NCBI GenBank assembly: GCA_024235755.1
Contig: JACKLV010000003.1
Location: 62,001 to 126,000, forward strand
Direction: 5' to 3'
Source: Burkholderiales bacterium
GTDB taxonomy: Bacteria > Pseudomonadota > Gammaproteobacteria > Burkholderiales > Nitrosomonadaceae
DNA length: 64,000 nt
In this document: piece after piece, positions 27,767 to 36,313 of the stretch
Layout of the letters: each line of letters opens with the position of its first letter
Numbering within the stretch: the first letter of the stretch is position 1
Made by a program: the position numbers and the translations under genes
Notes under the pieces: model-generated
What the model was told of the DNA's origin: nothing
Databases searched by the model: none
What the model saw: only the letters and a program-made list of their open reading frames with translations

Positions 27767-27999
27767 GGTTCAAATTTCCATCAAATGGATAATCTTTAAA
27801 ATGGCACACAGTTCATTTTTAATTGCAGAAATGGCATATTCACTTTCCCGGTAAATCTGGCAATAATCCTTTCACGATACGCCAGATCGATATCCCAACT
27901 TCATCCAGTTGCGCAGGTCTTCATGAATCGTTGGCGATGTCTGAGGGGAAGCATTCTTGATGACGATCATGGTGTTCAAGTAACATTTAAACTTTTGTT

Positions 28000-29055
28000 T
28001 CACAGCGTGCTTTCCTGTTCACCGCCGATTGAATCGGTTTCACAAATCAGTAACAAAAATGACTGGGTGAATCTTCCTGCAGATCCAGATCGACCGGCCA
28101 TTAACATATCCAGCAGAAACTGTTGATTTCTCGCCTCGTCACTTTGAATTTCCCGGTAAAAAATCTGGCATGTTGTTTTGGTTTCCAGCGCCGCCTTGAT
28201 TTGATGCTTTCTATCTTCAAGACTTTTTACATTTTGAATATCAGTAGTCAGTTTGAACCGCTTCCACAAAAATTCTTCAGGCTTTTTCTCATACATTTTC
28301 CAATTTCCTGAAGTTAATTTTGTTATTTCCGGCGTTTCACCGACACATTCATCCGCCATCCATCCACTGAGGATATGCGATAACGTAAACACGATAATTT
28401 CAGGGAGTTCCTGCTGCGGCCCTGCGACAATAAAACCCTGGGTCTTACCGTTACTCAGGCAAACTTCCCAGGGCACATGTTCAATAAAATGATTGCGCTG
28501 ATCGATCTGGTTCAAATTACCAAGACGGTAAAGAAATTTTTTGCCGCAGATATGATTTTGTGAGGAATTTTGAAGCTGTGCGGGTGGAAAAGGCGGTTTT
28601 GGTATTGGCGGATTTCTTTCTTGTGAGTTATTTTTTTGGGTATCCCCAGGCAGGCTATTCAGCAATTTATGTTTAGCTTCACTTTCTTCAGTAGTATCAA
28701 TTAGCCCAGTATAAATTCGGGTGCTTAAAACAGCATCTACCGTACAGGGTTTAATTTTTACGATAATGATTGCTTGATTTTCACTTTTTGGATCAAGCTT
28801 ATAAAAATATTCCCATTCTGCTTGCGTAAAATCTGCCTTCCAATAATCCGGTGATGCAACAATGATGATTTTCTCAGAACCTACAAGCCCTTCTTTCATG
28901 CATGTCACAAAACTTTTACCTATTGGAAAATCCCAGCTATCGATAAGCGTCGAATAACCCGCCTCTTCCAGCGTCCAGGCAATCCATTCGGCATATTCCT
29001 TGTCAATACTTGCATGACTGATAAAAAAATCTTTCTTCTTCTGTTCTGTCATCAC
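28000..29055 (-). CDS. TIR-domain protein, N-terminal part intact, C-terminus probably frameshifted
   Basis: A 351-residue frame. Residues 8-135 are a TIR domain: DFFISHASIDKEYAEWIAWTL, STLIDSWDF, SEKIIIVASPDYWKADF and TQAEWEYFY, with the Glu expected for NADase-type TIRs. After a Pro-rich linker (about 145-165) comes a second domain starting FLYRLGNLNQIDQRNHF and containing GFIVAGPQQELPEIIVFTLSHIL, resembling the inactive STAND domains found in conflict systems (by eye). The frame ends at 28000, but coding-like pieces continue in other frames (TIHEDLRNWMKLGY, DIDLAYRERIIARF, ESEYAISAIKNELCAIL) to a TGA at 27770. The last ~80 residues were therefore lost by at least three indels. Confidence 0.75.
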   Translation of the reverse strand: MMTEQKKKDFFISHASIDKEYAEWIAWTLEEAGYSTLIDSWDFPIGKSFVTCMKEGLVGSEKIIIVASPDYWKADFTQAEWEYFYKLDPKSENQAIIIVKIKPCTVDAVLSTRIYTGLIDTTEESEAKHKLLNSLPGDTQKNNSQERNPPIPKPPFPPAQLQNSSQNHICGKKFLYRLGNLNQIDQRNHFIEHVPWEVCLSNGKTQGFIVAGPQQELPEIIVFTLSHILSGWMADECVGETPEITKLTSGNWKMYEKKPEEFLWKRFKLTTDIQNVKSLEDRKHQIKAALETKTTCQIFYREIQSDEARNQQFLLDMLMAGRSGSAGRFTQSFLLLICETDSIGGEQESTL

Positions 29056-29240
29056 ATCATGATTTGGCGCGGCCGATTTTGATAAAGTTCGTTACAAACC
29101 ACTCAAGTTTAACATAAGGTTATGAATGATAAGAAAGGCTCATTTTTAGATCAAACTATTGCACGCTAACTTACAAATTTACGGATATGGCAAATTTGAC
29201 ACAGATGACGCTGTGACTGTTTAAAGAAGGGGCATTTAAT

Positions 29241-29279
29241 GGCGGATGACGTTGTTTAAAAACAACTTATCTGCCCTAC
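29241..29279. repeat. Degenerate half-site with internal palindrome
   Basis: GGCGGATGAC...CTTATCTGCCCTAC has the same ends as the 30-nt half-site at 23493-23522, interrupted by the 16-nt palindrome GTTGTTTAAAAACAAC. It is in the same orientation as the copy at 29301-29330. Confidence 0.55.
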
Positions 29280-29300
29280 AACTTAAATGAATGCGGGTGG

Positions 29301-29330
29301 GGTGGATAGCATTTCATTTATCCATCTTAC
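29301..29330. repeat. 30-nt half-site overlapping the end of hoxH
   Basis: This 30-mer matches 23493-23522 at 25 of 30 positions, all five differences being transitions. The last codons of hoxH (KMDK and stop, 29314-29328) lie inside it. Confidence 0.7.
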
Positions 29331-30807
29331 TGTACTGGCCGTCACTATTTTTCACCAACCGGTGAACCAGCTTCCCTTCCGCATCAATCAGTTCCACCTG
29401 CAACGGCATTTTGCCAAGAGCATGTGTTGCGCACGACAGGCAGGGGTCGTAGGCACGTACGGCGACCTCCAGGTGATTGAGCAGCGCTTCGGTGATTTCA
29501 TGCCCATCGAGGTACTGGTTGGCGACGCTGCGAATGGATTCGTTCATGGCCTGGTTGTTGCTGGTGGTGGAAACGATTAAATTTGCTTTGGTGATGATGC
29601 CCTCGTCGTTGACGGTATAGTCATGAAACAGCGTGCCCCTGGGCGCTTCGATAACGCCGATGCCCTGTTGACGCCTGTCGCCTTTTTCGACAGTCAGATC
29701 GGCGCCGGTAATCTCGGGATCGTGCAGCAGGCACTGGATCGATTCGGCGCAATGCAGCACCTCGATCATACGCGCCCAGTGGTATGCGAGCGTGTTATGC
29801 ACCGGCCCTTCTCCGCCAAACGCCTTGAAGCGCTTGCGCGCAGCTTCGGCGAGCGGGGTGGTTATGGCGTCGCAGTTATTGACGCGCGCGAGCGGGCCGA
29901 CGCGGTACCAGCCTTGTTCGTTGCCGAGTTGCTGCAAATACGGAAATTTCATGTAACTCCATGCACGCACTTCCTCGCGCAGTAACTGGCGGTAATCACA
30001 ATAGTTCTGCTGGTCGAAAATCGGCGCGCCCCCGGGATCGCACGCGCGCAGTCCGCCGTGATAAAACTCCAGCGCCCCCGCATCGTCTACAAGACTCAAA
30101 TAATTGGAACGGAATGTGGCGAAATCCGCATGTTCGGGATGCTCGGTATGAATCTGCTCGTTCAGACGCAGCGTGTTTTCGCTCCATTGCAAAATCTGCT
30201 CAATATCCGCCAGCAACGCGTCGCGCCAGGTTTGCGACAGCGGTCTGTTCATGCCGCCCGGCAGGGTGCCGGTACCGTGCACGCGTTTGCCGGTAATCGC
30301 TTCGATAATCTGCTGACCGTACTTGCGCAGCTTGATGCCCTGCATGGCAATATCCGGATGCTTTTCCAGCACGCCCACGATGTTGCGGCGCATCGGATCG
30401 CTGCCGAAACCAAACAAAAAATCCGGCGACGACAAATGGAAAAAATGCAGCGCGTGCGACTGCAAAATCTGACCGAAATGCAGCAGACGGCGCAGTTTTG
30501 TCGCGGTCGGCGTCAGCTGATCGATGCCTGCAAGCTGGTCAACCGCTTTGGCTGCAGCGAGCTGGTGACTGACAGGACAGATACCGCATAAGCGCTGCAC
30601 GAAAAACGGCACTTCCCAGTAGGGCCGACCCTGGATAAATTTCTCAAAACCCCGAAACTCGACGATATGCAGGCGCGCTTCCTGAATATGGTTATCGTTG
30701 TCGAGCAGCAACGTAATTTTGCCATGTCCCTCGATCCGCGTAACGGGATCGATCGCGATGCGGCGTGTGCCCGTTGCTGTGTTTGTTGATGATTGATCGT
30801 CCGTCAT
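29314..30807 (-). CDS. hoxH: NAD-reducing [NiFe] hydrogenase, large subunit HoxH
   Basis: A 497-residue catalytic subunit carrying the Ni-Fe(CN)2CO site. The N-terminal L1 motif RLCGICPVSH (C74, C77) and the C-terminal L2 motif DPCLSCATH (C456, C459) provide the four nickel-binding cysteines. The 35 residues after His462 would be the tail removed by a HoxW-type endopeptidase during maturation. It reduces NAD+ with H2 as part of the soluble HoxFUYH complex. Fourth gene of hoxFUYH; the start is 10 bp after hoxY. The final codons come from a palindromic repeat. Confidence 0.92.
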   Translation of the reverse strand: MTDDQSSTNTATGTRRIAIDPVTRIEGHGKITLLLDNDNHIQEARLHIVEFRGFEKFIQGRPYWEVPFFVQRLCGICPVSHQLAAAKAVDQLAGIDQLTPTATKLRRLLHFGQILQSHALHFFHLSSPDFLFGFGSDPMRRNIVGVLEKHPDIAMQGIKLRKYGQQIIEAITGKRVHGTGTLPGGMNRPLSQTWRDALLADIEQILQWSENTLRLNEQIHTEHPEHADFATFRSNYLSLVDDAGALEFYHGGLRACDPGGAPIFDQQNYCDYRQLLREEVRAWSYMKFPYLQQLGNEQGWYRVGPLARVNNCDAITTPLAEAARKRFKAFGGEGPVHNTLAYHWARMIEVLHCAESIQCLLHDPEITGADLTVEKGDRRQQGIGVIEAPRGTLFHDYTVNDEGIITKANLIVSTTSNNQAMNESIRSVANQYLDGHEITEALLNHLEVAVRAYDPCLSCATHALGKMPLQVELIDAEGKLVHRLVKNSDGQYSKMDK

Positions 30808-30816
30808 AGCGACGCC

Positions 30817-31359
30817 TCAGTCGTAATGCAGTTGATTGACCGCCAGATGCGGTTTCTGACCATCGAGCAATGGCAACAGCAATTGTAAAAACGCATCAGC
30901 CGACGGCGGGCAACCGGGCAGAAAGTAATCGATCTTGACCACTTCCTGAACGGGGTAAACTTTATCCAGCAACAGCGGCAATTCCGCATCACTCGGAATT
31001 TGCGGATTGGTGACCCCCGTTCCATTGAGATACACTTCTTCAAGGCATTCGCGCAAATCAAAATAGTTGCGCATTGCGGGCACGCCGCCAGTGATTGCGC
31101 AGGCGCCCACGGCGATCAGAATGGCGCAGTTGGCACGATATTCACGCAGCACCCGCACATTGTCGGCATTGCAAACCCCGCCTTCGATCAAGCCGATATC
31201 GCTCGGACCGCAGTGTTTGATATCGGTCAGCGGTGACCGATTGAATTCAATCCGGTCATTCAGCAGCGCCAGTTTTTCATCGATATCCAGAAACGACATA
31301 TGACAACCGAAGCACCCGGCCAGCGATGTCGTGGCAATCCTTATTTTGCGCTCAGTCAT
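30817..31359 (-). CDS. hoxY: NAD-reducing hydrogenase small subunit HoxY
   Basis: A 180-residue small subunit beginning MTERKIRIATTSLAGCFGCHMS. Cysteines at AGCFGCH, EGGVCN, GACAITGG and LPGCPPSADAF supply the proximal [4Fe-4S] cluster that takes electrons from the Ni-Fe site. The length fits the short soluble-hydrogenase small subunit without a twin-arginine leader, so it is cytoplasmic. ATG 31359 overlaps the end of hoxU by 8 bp, indicating coupled translation; the longer frame to 31383 adds an unlikely leader. Confidence 0.9.
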   Translation of the reverse strand: MTERKIRIATTSLAGCFGCHMSFLDIDEKLALLNDRIEFNRSPLTDIKHCGPSDIGLIEGGVCNADNVRVLREYRANCAILIAVGACAITGGVPAMRNYFDLRECLEEVYLNGTGVTNPQIPSDAELPLLLDKVYPVQEVVKIDYFLPGCPPSADAFLQLLLPLLDGQKPHLAVNQLHYD

Positions 31360-32107
31360 GGTCTTTTCCCTTGTCAGGCACATGCTCTGTCATGGCCGTA
31401 TCGCTAATCGACAGGCGGTCGTAGATACGCTCGCCGATCGGCGAATCAAAGCTTCGCTCCCTGATCAGAATGGCGCCAACCGGACAGATATTGGCCGCCA
31501 GGTCATCCGCTTCAATATTGCTGTCGCCCAACTTTCCCGATGCGGTATTTACAATCAAACGCGCATGAATGCCGCGTCCGGCGATAGCGAATACATTTTT
31601 TTTGTCGACATCGCGGCTGGCGCGCACGCATAAATCGCATAGTATGCAGCGATCGCGATCCAGCAACACGGTCGGGTGCGATGCGTCGATTTCCCGGCGC
31701 GGATTGAACTGATGGAAATGTTCTTCCAGCATGCCGAGATAATAACCCATTGCCTGCAACCGGCAGTTGCCCGATTTTTCACAGGACGGGCAAATATGAT
31801 TCCCCTCGACAAACAGCATTTGCGTGATCGCCAACCGGGCGGCGTTCAGTTCCGAGGTGTCGCTGCACACCTGCTGACCGGGTTGCGCCGGAGTGATACA
31901 CGCCGCGACGGATTTGCCATTTGCCTCAACTACGCACAACCGGCAATTACCTGCAGGCTTAAGCCCTGGATAGTGACACAGATGCGGAATATAGATTCTT
32001 GCAGCCAACGCCGCATCCATGATCGTCTGTCCGGCTTTAAACGGAACTGTTTGACCGTCGATCGTGAGGTTATTCGGTTCGGTCGCTTTCGTCGCTTCAC
32101 GTGCCAT
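31352..32107 (-). CDS. hoxU: Hydrogenase diaphorase subunit HoxU
   Basis: A 251-residue ferredoxin-like subunit related to the N-terminal part of complex I NuoG. It contains a [2Fe-2S] ferredoxin domain (LCHYPGLKPAGNCRLCVVE), a His-Cys motif region (HICPSCEKSGNCRLQ) and a [4Fe-4S] motif CILCDLC followed by ANICPVGAI. It carries electrons between HoxY and HoxF. ATG 32107 is 4 bp after the hoxF stop; an in-frame start at 32140 would overlap hoxF by 29 bp. Confidence 0.9.
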   Translation of the reverse strand: MAREATKATEPNNLTIDGQTVPFKAGQTIMDAALAARIYIPHLCHYPGLKPAGNCRLCVVEANGKSVAACITPAQPGQQVCSDTSELNAARLAITQMLFVEGNHICPSCEKSGNCRLQAMGYYLGMLEEHFHQFNPRREIDASHPTVLLDRDRCILCDLCVRASRDVDKKNVFAIAGRGIHARLIVNTASGKLGDSNIEADDLAANICPVGAILIRERSFDSPIGERIYDRLSISDTAMTEHVPDKGKDHD

Positions 32108-32111
32108 AAAC

Positions 32112-33890
32112 TTATTCCAGATGCGCATCCGCGTCGTCACGGTGCGTGATTTGCCGGGCGGTTTCCAGCGCCGCTTCCAGATCTACCTGCGGTGAAAACG
32201 CCTGTTGCACGGTACGTTTTCCAAACAGCTCAGGAAAATGTTTAAGGCTATCCAGTATATGGTTGGCTGCCGTATGACCCAGACCGCAATGCGAATAGCG
32301 CATAACCAGCTTACTCAGTTGCTCGATTTCATCGATATCCGCCGCTACCGCACGCCCATCAACGATTTTTTTCAAGCTGCCCTCCAGCAGCTGGGTGCCT
32401 ACGCGGCAAGGCGTACAAAAACCGCAGCTTTCATGCGCAAAAAAATGTGCGAAATTCTGATTCACCGACAGCAGATCATGCTTTTCTCCAAACACCAGAA
32501 ACGAGCCGCCAGTCGACACATCTTCAAAACTGATTTGCCGGTGAAAATCCCTACGCGCCAACAGCGCCCCGGCAGGCCCGCCGATCTGTACTGCCTGAAC
32601 ATTATCTCCACCGCAATCATCCAACACCTGCTGAATACTGACGCCGAAAGGATATTCGTACACACCTGGCAGCCGGCAATCGCCACTGATACTTAGGATT
32701 TTGCTGCCCGTTGAGCGTTCTGTCCCGACAGCACTGAATCTTTCGCTGCCATCATTGGCAATATACGCAGCTGCAATAAACGTTTCAACATTGTTGGCGG
32801 CGGTCGGCTGTCCAAGATAACCATGCGTGACTGGAAACGGCGGGCGAATGCGCGGTATACCCGGTTTGCCTTCCAAAGATTCGATCAGCGCGGACTCCTC
32901 TCCGCAGATATAAGCCCCCGCACCGACGACAATCTCAATATCGAAATCAAATCCGTCATGTCCCAAAATCGACCGGCCTAACAGATTTTTCTTGTATCCT
33001 CGTTCCAGCGTTTCCTGCAAATGATTTAATAGATACCGGTATTCTCCGCGCAGATAAAGAAATCCTCTTTTTGCACCAACCACAAACGCGCAGATTGCCA
33101 TGCCTTCAAAAAGCGCATCGGCATAACATTGTAGCAATACGCGGTCTTTAAATGTGCCAGGTTCGCCTTCATCTGCGTTGCAAACGACGTAATGCGCATC
33201 GCCCGCCGCCTCCCGGCAGAACTGCCATTTTCTACCGGTACTGAAACCCGCGCCACCACGTCCGCGTAAACCCGAATGCACAATTTGTTCGAGTGTGTGC
33301 TGCGGGCCAGCGGTCAACGCCTTGATTAAGCTGTCACCCGATCGACTGTTATCGCGCAATAACAGACCCCGTTTTTGAATAGGACACCCGATCCGGAACC
33401 AGTCCCGCGGCCACTTAGACAGCGGTGTTTGTTCCGAGACCAAACGAGCTATCTGAGTCACTTTCTTTTCGTCGAGCCCCACCAGCGGCATACCATTGAT
33501 CAGCATAGACGCGCCATGATCGCACATCCCGATACACGATGTTTCGCTAATGCTTACTTGGCCGTCCGCACGTGTGATACCCGGAATCACGTTCAGATTC
33601 TGGCAGAGTTTTTCCAAAACATCGATTCCTCCAGCCCGGTAGCCGCAGCTTGTACAATTGCTGAGCAGCATATGATACCGTCCCACAGGCTCACGATAAA
33701 AAAAGGAATAAAAATCGACAACTGCCGCGACCTGACTGACGGGTAAATTGAATTCACCGGCAACCTGCGCCACCGATTCAGTTGAAATATGACAATTCTG
33801 GTGCTGCAATGCGTACAGCCTGTGCAGCAAATGCTGTTTGTCAAAATTTGCAGAATGTAGTGGAGTCCGACTCATCATAAGCATCAGCAT
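32112..33890 (-). CDS. hoxF: Hydrogenase diaphorase subunit HoxF (FMN, NAD binding)
   Basis: A fusion of NuoE-like and NuoF-like parts, about 592 residues. The N-terminal domain has the thioredoxin-like [2Fe-2S] region (NCTSCGYRAGG, ISETSCIGMCDHG). The NuoF part has the NADH/FMN motif GLRGRGGAGFSTGRKW, NADEGEPGTFKDR, GAGAYICGEESALIES and the [4Fe-4S] motif ESCGFCTPCRVG. It exchanges electrons with NAD(H). ATGs at 33890, 33884, 33878 and 33875 are all in frame; the exact start is uncertain. A TTG at 33938 overlapping the DUF1614 gene is less likely. Confidence 0.9.
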   Translation of the reverse strand: MLMLMMSRTPLHSANFDKQHLLHRLYALQHQNCHISTESVAQVAGEFNLPVSQVAAVVDFYSFFYREPVGRYHMLLSNCTSCGYRAGGIDVLEKLCQNLNVIPGITRADGQVSISETSCIGMCDHGASMLINGMPLVGLDEKKVTQIARLVSEQTPLSKWPRDWFRIGCPIQKRGLLLRDNSRSGDSLIKALTAGPQHTLEQIVHSGLRGRGGAGFSTGRKWQFCREAAGDAHYVVCNADEGEPGTFKDRVLLQCYADALFEGMAICAFVVGAKRGFLYLRGEYRYLLNHLQETLERGYKKNLLGRSILGHDGFDFDIEIVVGAGAYICGEESALIESLEGKPGIPRIRPPFPVTHGYLGQPTAANNVETFIAAAYIANDGSERFSAVGTERSTGSKILSISGDCRLPGVYEYPFGVSIQQVLDDCGGDNVQAVQIGGPAGALLARRDFHRQISFEDVSTGGSFLVFGEKHDLLSVNQNFAHFFAHESCGFCTPCRVGTQLLEGSLKKIVDGRAVAADIDEIEQLSKLVMRYSHCGLGHTAANHILDSLKHFPELFGKRTVQQAFSPQVDLEAALETARQITHRDDADAHLE

Positions 33891-33934
33891 AACGGCATTC
33901 CGACCCGAAATGCAACAGGCAGCCCCTTGCGAAA

Positions 33935-34603
33935 TCAAGCCAGCAACGCAGCTACGATACCGGTAATAAAAATCCCGTCAAACGTGCCTGCACCGCCGAT
34001 TGATGCATGCGGCGCACCCAAATGCGGAATTTTTTTCAAATGCAGTAAATCGGCGCCGATCAGCACGCCCAGCGTGCCGCTGATATAAGCCAGCGGTGCG
34101 CTTTGCTCTGGACTCAGATACAACCCAACCAACGCCGCGCTGACCGGTGCAACCAGTACAGGCATCCCTATACCAAGTCCGGGGATGGGACGGCTGAAGT
34201 AATAACTGATCGCTGCGATAATGACGATCCCAAATAACGTCACGGGCAACGTCAAATCGCTGTTGACAAAAAGATAAATTGATAATGCGAGAGGAATCAG
34301 ACACCCACCCAGATTGACAGAAATCAATGTCTCATTAGAATAAGGCTGGATTGGAATTTTAATGATACTCCAGTATTGTTTCTGAATTACGTGCGACGAC
34401 TCAGCACTGCCTTGTATCCGCAAAACCGGCAAATTGACAACACTGCCAAGCAACGACAGCAACAGAATTATCAACCCCATCTCAGATGACAGATTCAGTT
34501 TCTCAAAAGCAAATGCGAGCAACTCCAGCTGAATCAGCACCAGCAGAATTCCCAGCAGAAACAGAAAGAAAATTAAATGCAAAGATGAAAACTGGCTTTT
34601 CAT
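33935..34603 (-). CDS. DUF1614 membrane protein
   Basis: A 222-residue polytopic membrane protein with six or seven helices. The C-terminal signature HASIGGAGTFDGIFITGIVA and the preceding PGLGIGMPVLVAPVSAALVG are typical of DUF1614. No function is known for the family. It lies about 45 bp upstream of hoxF on the same strand and could share its transcript, though a role in hydrogen metabolism is only suggested by position. Confidence 0.78.
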   Translation of the reverse strand: MKSQFSSLHLIFFLFLLGILLVLIQLELLAFAFEKLNLSSEMGLIILLLSLLGSVVNLPVLRIQGSAESSHVIQKQYWSIIKIPIQPYSNETLISVNLGGCLIPLALSIYLFVNSDLTLPVTLFGIVIIAAISYYFSRPIPGLGIGMPVLVAPVSAALVGLYLSPEQSAPLAYISGTLGVLIGADLLHLKKIPHLGAPHASIGGAGTFDGIFITGIVAALLA

Positions 34604-34692
34604 TAGATGAGCGTATATTATGCCTGCACAAAAAACACTGCCTACCTCTGTTTGTATATATCGAATTTCAATGCATGCATGCTACATGGTCA

Positions 34693-35163
34693 TTACAGAA
34701 AGCGCCATGCAGAAAACGTTGCTCCCTGACCGATTGTGTCACCGTCCGGATTCAAGATATTCCAAATGACTGCCTGATCGACAAAAAACCGTCTTCCGGT
34801 ATGTGAAATTCTAATGCCACGATAATCGGCTATATAGCCATGCGTTTTTGCCTGTTGCAACATCATGGCACGTTCATGACGATTCACCGGCTCCGCAGTT
34901 AAGCGCGAAGGTGTCTGTGTAAACTGGTGCCAATTCATTTCCCACAAATTCAGCGCAACCTGATTACCGTAATTGAGCACCGGATCCGCCTGCATTCCAT
35001 GCGATACAACAACAAACGGACAACCAAACAAATGCGCCGCCTGGTCATATGCAGCACCTTCCCGGGTTATCAGCTCCCGCCCAACCCAATACGCGTAGCT
35101 ATCTAGCAGACACTGACACCATTGAAGCATTTGCGGTTCTGACCATTCGGTTTGTATTGACAT
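34693..35163 (-). CDS. MEKHLA domain protein
   Basis: A 156-residue soluble protein made almost entirely of a PAS-like MEKHLA domain: LLDSYAYWVGREL, HLFGCPFVVVSHGMQADPVLNYGN, ALNLWEMNW, TPSRLTAEP and HERAMMLQQAKTHGYIADYRG. Stand-alone members may sense small ligands; substrates are unknown. It lies 89 bp upstream of the DUF1614 gene on the same strand, head to head with the HDOD gene. Confidence 0.8.
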   Translation of the reverse strand: MSIQTEWSEPQMLQWCQCLLDSYAYWVGRELITREGAAYDQAAHLFGCPFVVVSHGMQADPVLNYGNQVALNLWEMNWHQFTQTPSRLTAEPVNRHERAMMLQQAKTHGYIADYRGIRISHTGRRFFVDQAVIWNILNPDGDTIGQGATFSAWRFL

Positions 35164-35265
35164 GATATGCTATATATATAAGAAATAAGCAAAAGTGTAA
35201 TGTAACTTTTCCGAAAACACCTGAGCTCTTTACAATTAAGGGCATTATTTTTACGGGATGCATAT

Positions 35266-36132
35266 ATGGACTTGAATGCTATCGTCGCGCGCGCCCAATC
35301 CATCTTTTCATTGCCCGAGGTTGTTTACAGAGTCAATGAATTGATCAGTTCCGGCAATACGACTAACCAAGAACTCGAACAGACCATTCTGAACGATCCT
35401 GCGCTAACCGCCAAGTTGCTTAAACTGGCGAACAGCCCTTATTTCGGGTTTTCTAAAAAAATTGAAACCGTCTCTTATGCCATAGCATTGATTGGACACA
35501 GGGAACTGCGAAATCTCGCGCTGGCTTCTTCGGTGACTACCGTCTTCAAGGGTATTTCATCGGATCTAATCAATATGGAATCCTTCTGGCATCATAGTAT
35601 CAGCTCAGGTATCACTGCGAGGTTAATGGCGTATGACATTAATTGTCGCGAACGTATGTTCATTGCCGGACTGCTACATGGTATCGGCAGATTGATTCTA
35701 ATCAACCAGTTTCCTGAAGAGTCCAGCAAAATTCTTTGCACCAGCGAGGTAGACGAAAACACTATCGCCAAAGCCGAGCTGCATGCATTTGGTTTTACTT
35801 CTACTGAACTATGTGCAGCGTTTCTAAAAGAATGGAATCTGCCTGCAAGCATCTGGAAGACCGTTGCTTGTCAACGAAATCCGACCGACTCTGAACAACT
35901 TAATACTGACGCATATATTTTGCATTTGGCGATCATTATAGCGCGCTATAAACAAAATCACCGGAACCGAGAAATCAACTCTGATGATATAAAATCATTG
36001 TGCAAACCGGAAATCTACCAACGTCTCGGACTTGACGATGAAGTGATTGAATTGATCAATACTGTAGCGGAACTTCAAATCAATGAGATGCTTAATTGCA
36101 TTAAGCCTGGCACTACTGTTGATAACGATTAA
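35266..36132 (+). CDS. HDOD domain signalling protein
   Basis: A 288-residue protein consisting of a single HDOD domain (metal-dependent hydrolase-related, usually catalytically reduced). Recognisable segments are SLPEVVYRVNELI, ILNDPALTAKLLKLANSPYFG, TVSYAIALIGHRELRNLAL and ERMFIAGLLHGIGRLILINQF. The HD pair is altered to HG (LLHGIG), as in many regulatory HDOD proteins that control signalling or motility. No second output domain is present. Confidence 0.83.
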   Translation: MDLNAIVARAQSIFSLPEVVYRVNELISSGNTTNQELEQTILNDPALTAKLLKLANSPYFGFSKKIETVSYAIALIGHRELRNLALASSVTTVFKGISSDLINMESFWHHSISSGITARLMAYDINCRERMFIAGLLHGIGRLILINQFPEESSKILCTSEVDENTIAKAELHAFGFTSTELCAAFLKEWNLPASIWKTVACQRNPTDSEQLNTDAYILHLAIIIARYKQNHRNREINSDDIKSLCKPEIYQRLGLDDEVIELINTVAELQINEMLNCIKPGTTVDND

Positions 36133-36260
36133 CTGCTATTGAAAACTGCTGTATGCGTATAACTGGGAATCGGGCAGAATAATCTAAAGTAGTGCAGATA
36201 TTGTTACTAGAAAAGATGGAGGACAAAACTGAAACTTACTAAGAATAACTCAGTGCTCAA

Positions 36261-36287
36261 ACATTGGCCTAAGTTTCAAGCCAATGT
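36261..36287. terminator. Hairpin between HDOD gene and small ORF
   Basis: ACATTGGC (36261-36268) pairs perfectly with GCCAATGT (36280-36287), 11-nt loop. It lies 130 bp after the HDOD stop and 27 bp after the stop of the small minus-strand gene. It could terminate either transcript; T-runs are weak. Confidence 0.4.
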
Positions 36288-36313
36288 CTGCACACTTTTC
36301 CAAACCGATCAAT

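Noticed and set aside
22435..29055. Sequencing error as the cause of the indels
   Set aside because: Not excluded, but no other gene in the 64 kb except the gdh remnant is frameshifted, so a local error cluster is less likely than gene decay.
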